Shown here: piece after piece, positions 44,700 to 53,927 of the stretch
Position numbering within the stretch: position 1 is the stretch's first letter
Layout of the letters: each line of letters starts with the position of its first letter
Origin: Microbacterium pseudoresistens
GTDB lineage: Bacteria; Actinomycetota; Actinomycetes; Actinomycetales; Microbacteriaceae
DNA: 64,000 nucleotides
Reading direction: 5' to 3'
Assembly (NCBI RefSeq): GCF_013409745.1
Contig: NZ_JACCBH010000001.1
Coordinates: forward strand, 2,542,001-2,606,000
Made by a program: the position numbers and the translations under genes
The notes under the pieces: model-generated
The model's database searches: none
What the model was told of the DNA's origin: nothing
The model's input: only the letters and a program-made list of their open reading frames with translations

Positions 44700-46021
44700 T
44701 TCGACTCCTCTGCCTCGCGGACGGCGAGATCCTCTACTACGACCCCGTCGGCGACGGTGGCGTATCCGCGGTGCACGGTCCAGCGCACCGTTCCGGGCAG
44801 CTCGCGGCCCAGGTACGGCGAGTTCACGCTGCGTCCGCGCAGGTCGGCCTCGGTGAAGGCGTCCCTCGCATCCGCGTCGTAGAGCATCAACTCGGCCGGC
44901 TGACCCGTCTCCAGCGGGGTGCCGTGGCCGTCGAGGCCGCCGATCCGCGCCGGCGTCGCGCTCATGACGCGCGCGACGTCCTCCCAGTTCAGCAGACCGG
45001 TCTCGACCATCGCCTGGTGCACCACGCGCAGGGCGCTCTCCAGGCCCACCATGCCGTTGGCCGCCGCCTGCCATTCGCACGCCTTGCTCTCGTGCGGATG
45101 CGGGGCGTGGTCGGTGGCGACGATGTCGATCGTGCCGTCGGCCAGGCCCTCGCGGACCGCGAGGACGTCGTCCTCGCGGCGCAGTGGCGGGTTGACCTTG
45201 AACCGCGCGTCGTAGTCGCGCACGAGCTCATCGGTCAGCAGCAGGTGGTGAGGAGTGACCTCCGCCGTCACCGCGATGCCGCGCTTCTTGGCCCAGCGGA
45301 TGATGTCCACCGAGCCCGCCGTCGACAGATGGCACACGTGCAGGCGCGAGCCGACGTGCTCGGCGAGGAGCACGTCGCGAGCGATGATCGACTCCTCGGC
45401 GACGGCCGGCCAACCGGCAAGGCCCAGCTCCGCCGAGACGGCGCCCTCGTTCATCTGGGCGCCCTCGGTGAGCCGCGGATCCTGCGCGTGCTGCGCGATC
45501 ACGCCGTCGAAGGACTTCACGTACTCCAGGGCGCGGCGCATGATGAGCGGGTCCCAGACGCAGAAGCCGTCGTCGCTGAACACGCGCACATCTGCGCGGG
45601 ATGAGGCCATGGCGCCGAGTTCGGCGAGCCACTCGCCCTTCTGTCCGACCGTGACCGCTCCGATCGGCTGGACCGTCGCGTAGCCGGCGGCCTCGCCCAG
45701 GGCGAGCTCCTGCTCGACCACGCCCGCCGAGTCGGCGACCGGAGAGGTGTTGGGCATGGCGAACACGGCCGTGAACCCGCCGGCTGCGGCGGCGCGCGTA
45801 CCGGTGCGGATGGTTTCGGACGCCTCGTACCCGGGCTCTCGCAGATGAGTGTGCAGATCGACGAGACCGGGCAGGGCCACGAGCCCGTCGGCATCGACGA
45901 CGGTCGCTCCGGCGGCGGTGACATCGCGCCCGAGCTCCGCGATGCGCCCGTCGCGGACGAGGATGTCTGCGGCTTCCCTGCCGAGGATCCGTGCTCCGCG
46001 GAAGATCAGCGTCTGGCTCAT
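44696..46021 (-). CDS. pyrC: Dihydroorotase
   Basis: A 441-residue zinc amidohydrolase, class I type, third step of pyrimidine synthesis. [14 protein letters not shown] (about 55-68) has two metal-binding His. HAQDPRL and [13 protein letters not shown] give further His ligands, and IVATDHAPH the catalytic Asp. It overlaps pyrB and the PH-like gene by four bases each. Confidence 0.97.
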   Translation of the reverse strand: MSQTLIFRGARILGREAADILVRDGRIAELGRDVTAAGATVVDADGLVALPGLVDLHTHLREPGYEASETIRTGTRAAAAGGFTAVFAMPNTSPVADSAGVVEQELALGEAAGYATVQPIGAVTVGQKGEWLAELGAMASSRADVRVFSDDGFCVWDPLIMRRALEYVKSFDGVIAQHAQDPRLTEGAQMNEGAVSAELGLAGWPAVAEESIIARDVLLAEHVGSRLHVCHLSTAGSVDIIRWAKKRGIAVTAEVTPHHLLLTDELVRDYDARFKVNPPLRREDDVLAVREGLADGTIDIVATDHAPHPHESKACEWQAAANGMVGLESALRVVHQAMVETGLLNWEDVARVMSATPARIGGLDGHGTPLETGQPAELMLYDADARDAFTEADLRGRSVNSPYLGRELPGTVRWTVHRGYATVADGVVVEDLAVREAEESK

Positions 46022-46998
46022 CGGATCTGCTCCTGTCCGGAACCCATGGCGTCGTCCATCCGTTCTCCCGCCAGCAGCAGGTACATGACCGCCATCCGCA
46101 CCGACACGCCGTTGGCGACCTGCTCCAGCACGGTCGATCGCGGTGAGTCGGCGGCGTCGGCGGAGATCTCGAGCCCCCGGTTCATCGGCCCCGGGTGCAG
46201 AACAATGCTATCGCCCGTCAGCCGCTCCAGCCGAGCGGGGTCCAGTCCCCACCGCCGGGAATACTCCCGCTCACTGGGGAAAAACGCCGCGTGCATGCGC
46301 TCCAGCTGTATGCGGAGCATCATCACCGCATCGAGCCTCTCGGCCAGCGCCTCATCGAGGTCGTAGAGAACGCGCACCGGCCACCCCGAGATGTTCTGCG
46401 GGATGAGCGTGGGCGGGGTCACCAGCACGACTTCGGCGCCGAGCGTCGTCAACAGCCAGACGTTCGAGCGGGCGACGCGCGAGTGCAGCACGTCGCCGAC
46501 GATCACGACCCGCACACCGGCGAGATCCTTGCCACGGCTGTCGGCTCCGAAGCGCCGCTTGCGGATGGTGAACGCGTCGAGCAGCGCCTGAGTCGGATGC
46601 TCATGCGTGCCGTCACCCGCGTTGACGACCCCGGCGGAGATCCATCCGCTCGTGGCCAGGGTGCGCGGTGCGCCGGAGGCGGAGTGGCGGATCACCACGG
46701 CATCCGCGCCCATGGCCTGCAGGGTCTGCGCGGTGTCCTTCAGGCTCTCGCCCTTGGACACGCTGGAGCCCTTCGCGGCGAAGTTGATGACGTCTGCGGA
46801 GAGTCGCTTGGCAGCGGCCTCGAACGAGATGCGCGTGCGCGTGGAGTCCTCGAAGAAGAGGTTGACCACCGTCTTGCCGCGCAGCGTGGGCAGCTTCTTC
46901 ACCTCGCGCGACTGGGTGTCGGCCATGTCCTCGGCGACGTCGAGGATGCGCAGGGCGAGGTCCTTCGACAGGGTCTGGGTGTCGAGCAGGTGCCTCAT
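46018..46998 (-). CDS. pyrB: Aspartate carbamoyltransferase catalytic subunit
   Basis: A 326-residue enzyme joining carbamoyl phosphate and aspartate. The carbamoyl-phosphate site [13 protein letters not shown] (about 48-60) and IRHSASGAP are intact, and the aspartate-binding domain carries [11 protein letters not shown]. No regulatory pyrI is present. It overlaps pyrR by four bases. Confidence 0.97.
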   Translation of the reverse strand: MRHLLDTQTLSKDLALRILDVAEDMADTQSREVKKLPTLRGKTVVNLFFEDSTRTRISFEAAAKRLSADVINFAAKGSSVSKGESLKDTAQTLQAMGADAVVIRHSASGAPRTLATSGWISAGVVNAGDGTHEHPTQALLDAFTIRKRRFGADSRGKDLAGVRVVIVGDVLHSRVARSNVWLLTTLGAEVVLVTPPTLIPQNISGWPVRVLYDLDEALAERLDAVMMLRIQLERMHAAFFPSEREYSRRWGLDPARLERLTGDSIVLHPGPMNRGLEISADAADSPRSTVLEQVANGVSVRMAVMYLLLAGERMDDAMGSGQEQIR

Positions 46999-47525
46999 GC
47001 CTCGATCGTCACCTCATCCGTGCCGTCGTCTTCGCGCAGGCGCACGTTCACGCGCTCCTGGCGGGAGGACGGGATGTTCTTGCCGATGAAATCGGGCCGG
47101 ATCGGCAGTTCGCGGTGACCGCGGTCTACGAGGATCGCGAGCCGCACGGTCGCGGGACGCCCGATCGACTGCAGTGCGTCGAGCGCGGCGCGGATGCTGC
47201 GGCCTGAGAAGAGCACATCGTCGACGAGCACGACGATCTTGCCGTCGATGCCGCCGGCGGGGATGCTCGTGCGCTTCGGCGATCGGGTCGGGTGCTTGGC
47301 GAGGTCGTCCCGGAACAGCGTGACATCGAGCGATCCGATGGGAACCGCGGTCTGGGCGATGCTGCTGATGAGCTGGCCGAGGCGGTCCGCGAGGGCGACG
47401 CCTCGGGTGGGGATCCCCAGCAGCACGAGGTTCTCGGCACCGCGGTTGGATTCGAGGATCTCGTGCGCGATCCGGGTCAGAGCCCGGCTGATATCGGCTT
47501 CCTGCAGCACGGTGCGCGTGCTCAT
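46995..47525 (-). CDS. pyrR: Pyrimidine operon regulator PyrR (uracil phosphoribosyltransferase)
   Basis: A 176-residue PRTase-fold protein that, with bound UMP, binds pyr mRNA leaders; it may also have UPRTase activity. The PRPP site is [18 protein letters not shown] (about 104-121). ATG at 47525 has AAGGGAG eight bases upstream. It is the first gene of the pyr operon. A PyrR-binding RNA element lies directly upstream of its own ribosome binding site, so it should repress its own translation. Confidence 0.96.
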   Translation of the reverse strand: MSTRTVLQEADISRALTRIAHEILESNRGAENLVLLGIPTRGVALADRLGQLISSIAQTAVPIGSLDVTLFRDDLAKHPTRSPKRTSIPAGGIDGKIVVLVDDVLFSGRSIRAALDALQSIGRPATVRLAILVDRGHRELPIRPDFIGKNIPSSRQERVNVRLREDDGTDEVTIEA

Positions 47526-47531
47526 CCGCCG

Positions 47532-47565
47532 CTCCCTTCTCCGCCTCACAGGACGGTGTTAAAGG
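47532..47565 (-). promoter_or_regulatory. PyrR-binding leader element overlapping the pyrR translation start region
   Basis: On the minus strand the leader reads CCTTTAAC, then CCGTCCTGTGAGGCGG (complement of 47541-47556), then AAGGGAG. This matches the PyrR-binding loop consensus (RUCCNGNGAGGY) flanked by CCG/CGG stem arms, and the UUUAA and GAAGG flanks seen in known PyrR sites. The Shine-Dalgarno (47532-47538) lies three bases beyond the hairpin and there is no downstream terminator, so control is probably translational, as in M. smegmatis. Confidence 0.85.
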
Positions 47566-47579
47566 TTGCTGATGGCTCC

Positions 47580-47585
47580 AGTGTA
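47580..47585 (-). promoter_or_regulatory. Putative -10 of the pyr operon promoter
   Basis: TACACT on the minus strand, about 55 bases before the pyrR ATG and just upstream of the PyrR element, so the element would be in the transcript. No convincing -35 is seen. Confidence 0.5.
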
Positions 47586-47613
47586 TCCCGTCGACTTCGG
47601 CTCGCCGCCCGGT

Positions 47614-47994
47614 TCAGACGCCGACGACGGTGACTCCGTGGGCACGCGCGGTATCGGCCAGGCGCTTGTCGAAGGTCGCGAGAGTCGCTTCGTGCTCGAT
47701 CGCCGCGGCAAGAACGAAGCAGTCGGGCAGTCCGAGCCTGGTCTGCGCTCGGAGCCTGGCCGCTCGCAAAGGTTCATCGCGCCTTGGCTCGTGGCGTTCG
47801 ACACCGATTTGGGCGATGTCCTCGAGCGCCTCCTCCCCGGCTTCGGCGCGGATCGGCCACACGAGTGTTTCCGTCAACGTCACGGGGTGGAGCAACAGTT
47901 CTTCATCTGTGTCCAGGATGTCGAAGGCCGCATCGGCATGAGGGTCGTCCTCACCCCAATACGCGATCAAGACGCTCGCGTCGAGAACGATCAC
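47614..47994 (-). CDS. PIN-domain toxin, VapC type
   Basis: A 126-residue PIN ribonuclease. The four acidic residues are visible: Asp5 (VLDASVLI), Glu42 (LTETLVW), Asp91 (LPDCFV) and Asp109 (TFDKRL). It overlaps the upstream antitoxin by four bases (ATGA), the standard vapBC arrangement. The expected role is growth inhibition by RNA cleavage when the antitoxin is lost; the target is unknown. It is transcribed toward pyrR. Confidence 0.9.
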   Translation of the reverse strand: MIVLDASVLIAYWGEDDPHADAAFDILDTDEELLLHPVTLTETLVWPIRAEAGEEALEDIAQIGVERHEPRRDEPLRAARLRAQTRLGLPDCFVLAAAIEHEATLATFDKRLADTARAHGVTVVGV

Positions 47995-48248
47995 GCGGGC
48001 CAGTCTTTTCGAAGCTCCTCCAGATATCCCAGGGGGTAACGAAACTTCCCCCGAGTCTCCTTCAGAGCCTTGCGCCTCTGCGCCCTACGTGCCGCGCGTT
48101 TCGCAGCGAGAGCTTCAAGTCCGCTCTCCGCAAGTCGTGCGACGAGCTCTGAGCGAGACGCGCCCGGCCATTCCTCCGCGGCGAGCTCGAGCCCGGCGGC
48201 GAGCTCCGGTGTCTGCGTCACCTGGATGCGAGGAAGCGTGGTGGCCAT
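47991..48248 (-). CDS. VapB-type ribbon-helix-helix antitoxin
   Basis: An 85-residue protein. The N-terminal strand LPRIQVTQTPELAAGLELAA and helix ASRSELVARLAESGLEAL (about 31-48) form a ribbon-helix-helix DNA-binding unit. The basic, then aromatic C-terminus (RGKFRYPLGYLEEL) would bind the PIN toxin. The ATG overlaps nothing upstream and lies six bases from a -10, so it is probably leaderless. The promoter is covered by a palindromic operator. Confidence 0.85.
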   Translation of the reverse strand: MATTLPRIQVTQTPELAAGLELAAEEWPGASRSELVARLAESGLEALAAKRAARRAQRRKALKETRGKFRYPLGYLEELRKDWPA

Positions 48249-48254
48249 ACCGGA

Positions 48255-48260
48255 AGTGTA
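48255..48260 (-). promoter_or_regulatory. Putative -10 of a leaderless promoter (antitoxin gene)
   Basis: TACACT on the minus strand, six bases before the antitoxin ATG. It overlaps the left half of the palindrome. Confidence 0.55.
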
Positions 48261-48283
48261 CCACCTCGTCCAGAATGGTACAC
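48256..48283. promoter_or_regulatory. Inverted-repeat operator of the toxin-antitoxin operon
   Basis: GTGTACCA (48256-48263) and TGGTACAC (48276-48283) form a perfect 8-bp inverted repeat with a 12-base spacer, so the half-site centres are 20 bp (two helical turns) apart. This suits a ribbon-helix-helix repressor tetramer. It overlaps the -10 and probable -35 region, indicating autorepression by the VapB-VapC complex. Confidence 0.75.
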
Positions 48284-48322
48284 GTAGGGTTCCTCCTCGT
48301 CGGCTCTTCCTTCCGAGGCGGG

Positions 48323-49900
48323 TCACGCCCCGAGCTTGAGGGCCTCCTCGGTCACCGGGCAGCGCTCGGCGCGGATGTCGTGACCCGTCGTCGTGAGGCA
48401 CCTGCCCGTCTTCAGATCCCACTTCCAGTCGTGCATGCTGCACGTGAGGATGCCCTCGTCGTCGACCTTCCCCGTCTTCGTCAGATCGGCGCGCAGGTGC
48501 GGACAGCGGCGCTGCACGACCCAGTCGCCGATCTCGGCATCCTCGGTCTGATCGGTCTGCTCCTGATACCAGTTCTCGACGTACTCGATGCGATCCACCG
48601 ACAGGCATTTGAGGAACGTGGTGAGGAACTCGTTGAACTTGCCGCTGCGGCCCACGGAGAACTCCATCGACAGAAAGATCGAGTTCGACCAGTCGATCTC
48701 GTGGTCGCGGATGTTCGTGGAGACGAGATCGGCGGGGATCGTGTACCAGTAGATGCACTCCTCCCCCGCGTACTCGCGCACTTTGGCCCGCGGGAAGTCC
48801 ACGACCATGTCGAGCTCGCCGATCTTGAAGCGGACGCAGCCGCCAACCCCGAGCCGGATCGTCCGCGACTTCTTCAGCAACGGCTCCCACCAGGTCTTGA
48901 TCGCCGCGAGCATCTCCTCGGGCGCCAGCGGCTCGGCACGCTCGGCCTCCTCGTCGCGCAGCTCCTGCTGACGGCTCGCCCTCTGCTCTTCGAGGTAGTC
49001 CCACTTCTCATCGAAGATGCGGTCGATCTCGGCCTGCGTGTACAGCGACTGCTCGATCGAGGTGATCGTCTTGTCCTCGAGGGTGACGACCGTGCCCGGC
49101 ACGAACAGGTGACCGTCATACTGCGGCGCGAGCTCCTTCATGTGGTCGAGGAACTGCTTCTGGTCCGTGAAGATCGAATCGTCCTGCTGGCCGGTGCCGT
49201 TGTAGCGGAACAGCTCGTCGCGCAGGAACATGGGCGGGCCCGCCATGGGGAACACGTGCGGGGCGTCGACCTTCTCGATGTAGAACATCGCTCGCTTGTT
49301 CTGCGCCTCGCGCTTGAGGCGCGCAAAGTTCTGCTTCGCGTCCTGCGGCAGGTCGTAGACCATGGGCCACCAGATCGCGCCCGAGACCTGGGTGAAGTAG
49401 GCATCGGGCTTGCCGAACGCGAGCAGCTTCTCCAGATCGAGCGGATGGGAGTCGTTCTGGTTGAGCATCGAGGCTGTGCCGTCGTCGACGCTGAGCGAGG
49501 AGTCTCCGATGGGTCCGTCGCTGGGTGCGCGCAGCGGGGTGATCATGATCTTCGCGCCCCCGCGCTCGATGACCTCGCCCGCAGGCGCGTAGGTGATGTT
49601 GTTGTAGCCGAGCGCTCGGAGATCCCGTTCGAGGTCATCGATGGGGTATTCGGGGAGCAGCACCTCGATCTCGGGGCGGATGTAACGCTGCAGCAGCTTC
49701 GGATCGAAGTGGTCGCGGTGCCGGTGCGAGATGTAGAGGAAGTCCGCCTCGCGTCCCACGCGCTCCCAGTCCAGACCGCGGTTGTCGGGGAACGGGAACC
49801 AGGATCCGAAGAAGGACGGTCCGAGCACAGGGTCGCAGATGATGTTTCCGCCCGTGGTCTCGATGAACATCCCGGCGTGCCCGAGTCCCGTGATCCGCAT
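48323..49900 (-). CDS. Metallo-beta-lactamase-fold / Rieske fusion protein
   Basis: A 525-residue two-domain protein. The N-terminal metallo-beta-lactamase fold has HxHxDH at 59-64 (SHRHRDHFD) and the upstream strand GNIICDPVL. The middle (about 310-450) has no motif I recognise. The C-terminus has a Rieske 2Fe-2S site: Cys466, His468, Cys487 and His490. Such MBL-plus-Rieske pairing recalls CMP-sialic acid hydroxylase (opposite order), suggesting an iron oxygenase/hydroxylase, but the substrate is unknown. The ATG has GGAGGAG upstream. No partner reductase is adjacent. Confidence 0.8.
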   Translation of the reverse strand: MRITGLGHAGMFIETTGGNIICDPVLGPSFFGSWFPFPDNRGLDWERVGREADFLYISHRHRDHFDPKLLQRYIRPEIEVLLPEYPIDDLERDLRALGYNNITYAPAGEVIERGGAKIMITPLRAPSDGPIGDSSLSVDDGTASMLNQNDSHPLDLEKLLAFGKPDAYFTQVSGAIWWPMVYDLPQDAKQNFARLKREAQNKRAMFYIEKVDAPHVFPMAGPPMFLRDELFRYNGTGQQDDSIFTDQKQFLDHMKELAPQYDGHLFVPGTVVTLEDKTITSIEQSLYTQAEIDRIFDEKWDYLEEQRASRQQELRDEEAERAEPLAPEEMLAAIKTWWEPLLKKSRTIRLGVGGCVRFKIGELDMVVDFPRAKVREYAGEECIYWYTIPADLVSTNIRDHEIDWSNSIFLSMEFSVGRSGKFNEFLTTFLKCLSVDRIEYVENWYQEQTDQTEDAEIGDWVVQRRCPHLRADLTKTGKVDDEGILTCSMHDWKWDLKTGRCLTTTGHDIRAERCPVTEEALKLGA

Positions 49901-49981
49901 ATCAACTCCTCCGAATGAACGCCCCGAGTCTACCTGCGGGCGCTCTGTGGAACGGCCCTGACGTGCCGTGCACGTGCCGGT

Positions 49982-51064
49982 TCAGACGCCCGCCGCCGCC
50001 ACTCCCAGCCACTGCGCGAGCTCGTCGATCTCGGCGCGCACCATGTCGTGCTCCTCCTCGTCCCAGCGCATCAGCTCGTGGATCGCGTTCACGCGCAGCA
50101 CGTCGTTCTCGCGGTCGAGCTCAGCGTCCAGCATGCCGGCGAACCGGTTGCCGATGAGGATCGGATGGGCGAAGTAGCCGTACCTTCGCTGCGATTTGGG
50201 CTTGAACTGCTCGAGCACGTAGGTGAAGCCGAAGACCTCCTCCAGCCGCCGTCGATCGAAGAGCAGGCTGTCGTACGGGTTGAGGAACGCCACCCTGCCC
50301 CCGGGGTCGTCGTCGAGGGCGGCGATGGCTTCGGGATCGACCCGGAAGCGCATCCTGCTCCCCTCCACCACGGCGCCGTCTCCCGTGTTCTTGCCGACAC
50401 CGCTCCAGTGGTGATTCGGTCGCGCGAGCCCCGCGGTCTGGAGGCTGCGGCGCTCGAGCGCCTCCTCCGCATCGTCACGGGCGAGCTCCGGAAGGTCGCA
50501 CGGATACACGCGTTCGGCCAGATCCCACCGCCGGTGTCGGCCTTCCCGCCCCACGATCGCGATCTCGCCCTTCCGGGCGAGCAGCTCGAGCATGATCGGA
50601 GTCTGGTTCGCGCCGTACCAGCCGTCGGGTGCCACGCGCACCTCTGCCGTGTCAGGGATCTTCGTGCCCAGGAGCGGACCCTCCGCGCGCAGACGCGCCA
50701 GCACCTCGCGGCGGAACCGGGTGTTGGCCGCCAACCATTCCTCGGCGCTCGCGCGCAGCGGATTCTCGCGCATTCCCGGGAGCATCGCCGGAAGCAGGCT
50801 CATGGGGCGGAATGCGCCGTCGAACTCGAAGAGCATCCGATCCGTCTCCACCGCCTTGGTCAGATGCCCCGGTTCGTATGCTTCGCCGATGCGCGACCAC
50901 AGCACCGTGTGCTCGCACGGCACGATGACCGCCGTGGGGTCGATCTTCACGTAACCGAGCTGCTCGGCGACCTCCACGACGTCACCCGGCCGATATGCGT
51001 CCAGAAGCGCCGCGCGGACCACGATGCGACGAGCCTCGTCGACGGTGAGTCGATGCACGTCCAT
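49982..51064 (-). CDS. YcaQ-family winged-helix DNA glycosylase
   Basis: A 360-residue protein of the HTH_42/YcaQ (AlkX, AlkZ-related) family, glycosylases that unhook interstrand crosslinks or excise alkylated bases. N-terminal LTVDEARRIVVRAALL starts the winged-helix array. YVKIDPTAVIVPCEHTVLWSRI and the C-terminal FLNPYDSLLFDRRRLEEVFGF, RRYGYFAHPILIGNRF are family-specific. I did not identify a certain QxQ catalytic motif (VIVPCEH sits near its place). It lies just downstream of the helicase gene with its own leaderless promoter. Confidence 0.82.
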   Translation of the reverse strand: MDVHRLTVDEARRIVVRAALLDAYRPGDVVEVAEQLGYVKIDPTAVIVPCEHTVLWSRIGEAYEPGHLTKAVETDRMLFEFDGAFRPMSLLPAMLPGMRENPLRASAEEWLAANTRFRREVLARLRAEGPLLGTKIPDTAEVRVAPDGWYGANQTPIMLELLARKGEIAIVGREGRHRRWDLAERVYPCDLPELARDDAEEALERRSLQTAGLARPNHHWSGVGKNTGDGAVVEGSRMRFRVDPEAIAALDDDPGGRVAFLNPYDSLLFDRRRLEEVFGFTYVLEQFKPKSQRRYGYFAHPILIGNRFAGMLDAELDRENDVLRVNAIHELMRWDEEEHDMVRAEIDELAQWLGVAAAGV

Positions 51065-51070
51065 TCGTCG

Positions 51071-51076
51071 AGACTA
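51071..51076 (-). promoter_or_regulatory. Putative -10 of a leaderless promoter (YcaQ gene)
   Basis: TAGTCT on the minus strand, six bases before the YcaQ ATG and after the helicase stop. Confidence 0.5.
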
Positions 51077-51104
51077 CGGTGCTCGATCATCCACTGTCAG
51101 GTCC

Positions 51105-53867
51105 TCAGGCGAGCAGACCTCGGATGTCATCGGCCGTGAGGTTCTGCGCGAACAGGTCTTCGCCATCCATCACGGCCGCCGAGAGTCTCGCCTTGCGCTG
51201 CTGCAGATCGAGCACCTTCTCCTCGATCGTGCCCGCGGCGATCATCCGGTAGACGAACACGCGCTCGGTCTGCCCGATCCGGTGCGTGCGGTCGGCGGCC
51301 TGCGCCTCGGCGGCCGGGTTCCACCACGGATCGAGGAGGAACACGTAGTCGGCCTCGGTGAGCGTGATCCCCGTGCCGCCCGCTTTGAGGCTCAGCAGGA
51401 ACGCGGTCTGATCACCGCTGCGGAACTCGTCGATCACCTTCTCGCGGTTGCGAGTCGCCCCGTCGAGGTACACGGTGGACAACCCGGAGCTCTCCAGTCG
51501 TCGTCGCGCCTGTTTCAGGAATGACGTGAACTGGCTGAACACCAGCACGCGGTGCCCCTCGGCTCGCAGTTCCCGCACGCGGTCGACGAGCGCATCGAGC
51601 TTTCGAGAGCCCAGCTTCTCGTCGTCGGGCTCGATGAGGCCCGGAGCCAGACTCAGCATCCGCAGGAGCGTGAGCGAGCGGAACACGATGAACCGATTGC
51701 GGTCGAGATCCGTCAGCAGCCCCAGCACCTTCTGCCGTTCGCGCTGGAGCACCGCGTCGTAGCGCGCCCGGTGGGCCGGGCTGAGCTCGATCCGCAGGGT
51801 CTGCTCCTGCCGTTCGGGCAGCTCGGGGGCCACGACCTCCTTCGTACGGCGGAGCACGAACGGCCGGATGCGACTGCGAAGCCGCTCTATCCTCGCCTGG
51901 CGGTACGGCGAGCCGTCCTCGTTCTCGGGAACCTTGCCCTGCTCGATGGGCTGGATGTACTCCTCGCGGAAGCGTCGTGCGGAGGGGAACAGGCCCGGCG
52001 CGGTGAGCGTCAACAACGCCCAGAGCTCGGCAAGGCTGTTCTCCATCGGCGTGCCGGTCGCCGCATACACGGCACGGCTCTTCAGCCGTGCCGCGGCCTG
52101 GTGCACGCGCGTGGCCGGGTTCTTGACGTTCTGCGCCTCATCGAGAACGACCCCCGACCAGGGCTGCGCCACGAACTCGTGCTCGTCCAGGCGCAGGATC
52201 GCATACGAGGTGACCACGATGTCCGCACCGGCGATCTTCTCCTTCACGGGCGATCGGCGAGAGCCCCGGGTGCGATCGAGCATGACCACCTTCAGTGACG
52301 GGGCGAATCGCGCGGCCTCCTGTGCCCAGGTCGGCAGCACGGAGGTCGGCGCGACGACGAGGAACGGCGGTGCATCGGGCTCCTGCTCGCGGGCGTGGGC
52401 GATCAGCGCCAGCAGCTGCAGAGTCTTGCCGAGGCCCATGTCGTCGGCGAGGATGCCGCCCAGCCGGTGCCGCCACCACAGCGCCAGCCGATTCAGCCCC
52501 TCGCGCTGGTACGGCCGCAGTTCGGCGCGGATCGCGGCGGGAACGGGCACCTCGGCGACGGCGTCCAGCCCGCGCAGCCCCTCGACCGCCTCGCGCCAGG
52601 CGAGCGCGGGCAAGGACTCATGGGCGAGGTCTTCGAAGTCGGCCCACAGGGCAAGTTGGGTGCGGGCGATGCGCGGCCCGCTCTCCCACTCCCGAAGCTC
52701 GGCCGCCTCGTCGAGCAGCGCGCGCAGCCGGTCCAGCGCCGGATGCGTCAACGAGAACCAGCTGTCGTCGACGAGTTTCAGCTTCGTCCACCGGAGCGCG
52801 AGGGCTTTGAACAGAGGCTGAAACGGGATCGCCTTGCCTTCGATGTGCACGATGACGCCCAGGTCGAACCAGTCCGGATCCGACGACTCGACCGTGCTGA
52901 TCGTGATCTCCGGTTCGCCCGTGAGCTCGTGATAGCCCCGTGGGGTGCCGGTGACGATCGTCGTCACGCCGTGCTCCTCCAGCGCGGGCACGACCCTGGT
53001 CACGAACTCCGCGGCATCGGCACCGTGCAGTGTCGCCGCGACGCGGAATGAAGCCTCGGTCGTCATGGCCCAGGCGGCCTCCAGCTGCGCTCGCGCCTCG
53101 GCTTCGGCATCGCGGTCGCGCCGTGCGTCGTCGGCCTCCTGCACCCCGAGCGGGAAGCGCCCGAGCCCCTCGTACTCCCACGCGAAACGGTAGTCGACGG
53201 TGTCGTCCGCTCCGTAGGCGATCGAGAGCGAGGGGCGCGGATGCGGAGGGGCCGGCAGCACGAGTCCGCCGGCCGCGCGGACGGCAGATCTGCGAGCCAG
53301 TGCCGGATACGCCTCGCGGAAGAAGTCGTCGCGCTCCGCGGCGGGGACGCGCAGCGAGCCGCCCGCAGCGATCAAGGCGCGCAACGGTCGGGTGAGCATC
53401 GCCTCGCCAACGCGAAGGAGGATCGTGCGCGCCTCCACGCGATGCGCATGCACACCCGTGGAACCGATGGCACGCACGCCCTCCGCCGGGAACGTCTCGC
53501 CGTCGATCTCGACCTCGGCCGCGAGCCGCAGCCCGCGTCGATCCTCTGCCAGTACGGCGCCGATGCGCACATCCGTCGACAGCGCCAGTCGCGTGTTCCG
53601 CTCGGTCGCCACGAGAGGGATGCCGGCCTGCGCGGCAGCCGCCAGGTGCGGCCACAGCACAGCCGACTCGATCGGGTCGAGCATCAGCCAGTCCCCGGCC
53701 GTGCCCGAGAGCAGCGAATCGCGTGCGATGCTCAGCAGATCGCCGAACCAGCGCGACTGCACCGGATCGAACCGGGCGCCGATGCGTCGCACGGCATCCC
53801 AGCCCGCATCCGCCTGCACCCACGCATCCGTTGCCGTGCTGCGCAGGAGCGGACGCACCCCGAGCAT
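51105..53867 (-). CDS. SNF2/SWI2-family DNA-dependent ATPase, main open frame
   Basis: 920 residues from the first available ATG. The N-terminal half is a bacterial SNF2-associated domain. The motor has motif I ILADDMGLGKTLQ, motif Ia VVAPTSVLPTW, motif II VLDEAQNVKNP, motif III AATGTPMENS, and in the second RecA domain VLVFSQFTSF, LLSLKAGGTGITL and ADRTHRIGQ. All are intact, so the ATPase itself should work. However, the frame clearly continues upstream past a TGA at 53928-53930 into a conserved N-terminus, so this ATG is probably not the original start. Confidence 0.88.
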   Translation of the reverse strand: MLGVRPLLRSTATDAWVQADAGWDAVRRIGARFDPVQSRWFGDLLSIARDSLLSGTAGDWLMLDPIESAVLWPHLAAAAQAGIPLVATERNTRLALSTDVRIGAVLAEDRRGLRLAAEVEIDGETFPAEGVRAIGSTGVHAHRVEARTILLRVGEAMLTRPLRALIAAGGSLRVPAAERDDFFREAYPALARRSAVRAAGGLVLPAPPHPRPSLSIAYGADDTVDYRFAWEYEGLGRFPLGVQEADDARRDRDAEAEARAQLEAAWAMTTEASFRVAATLHGADAAEFVTRVVPALEEHGVTTIVTGTPRGYHELTGEPEITISTVESSDPDWFDLGVIVHIEGKAIPFQPLFKALALRWTKLKLVDDSWFSLTHPALDRLRALLDEAAELREWESGPRIARTQLALWADFEDLAHESLPALAWREAVEGLRGLDAVAEVPVPAAIRAELRPYQREGLNRLALWWRHRLGGILADDMGLGKTLQLLALIAHAREQEPDAPPFLVVAPTSVLPTWAQEAARFAPSLKVVMLDRTRGSRRSPVKEKIAGADIVVTSYAILRLDEHEFVAQPWSGVVLDEAQNVKNPATRVHQAAARLKSRAVYAATGTPMENSLAELWALLTLTAPGLFPSARRFREEYIQPIEQGKVPENEDGSPYRQARIERLRSRIRPFVLRRTKEVVAPELPERQEQTLRIELSPAHRARYDAVLQRERQKVLGLLTDLDRNRFIVFRSLTLLRMLSLAPGLIEPDDEKLGSRKLDALVDRVRELRAEGHRVLVFSQFTSFLKQARRRLESSGLSTVYLDGATRNREKVIDEFRSGDQTAFLLSLKAGGTGITLTEADYVFLLDPWWNPAAEAQAADRTHRIGQTERVFVYRMIAAGTIEEKVLDLQQRKARLSAAVMDGEDLFAQNLTADDIRGLLA

Positions 53868-53927
53868 GACCTCGGCGTCGCCGCGGACGAGCTCCCGAGC
53901 CGTCGCCGTGCGGAACGGACGGGACGC

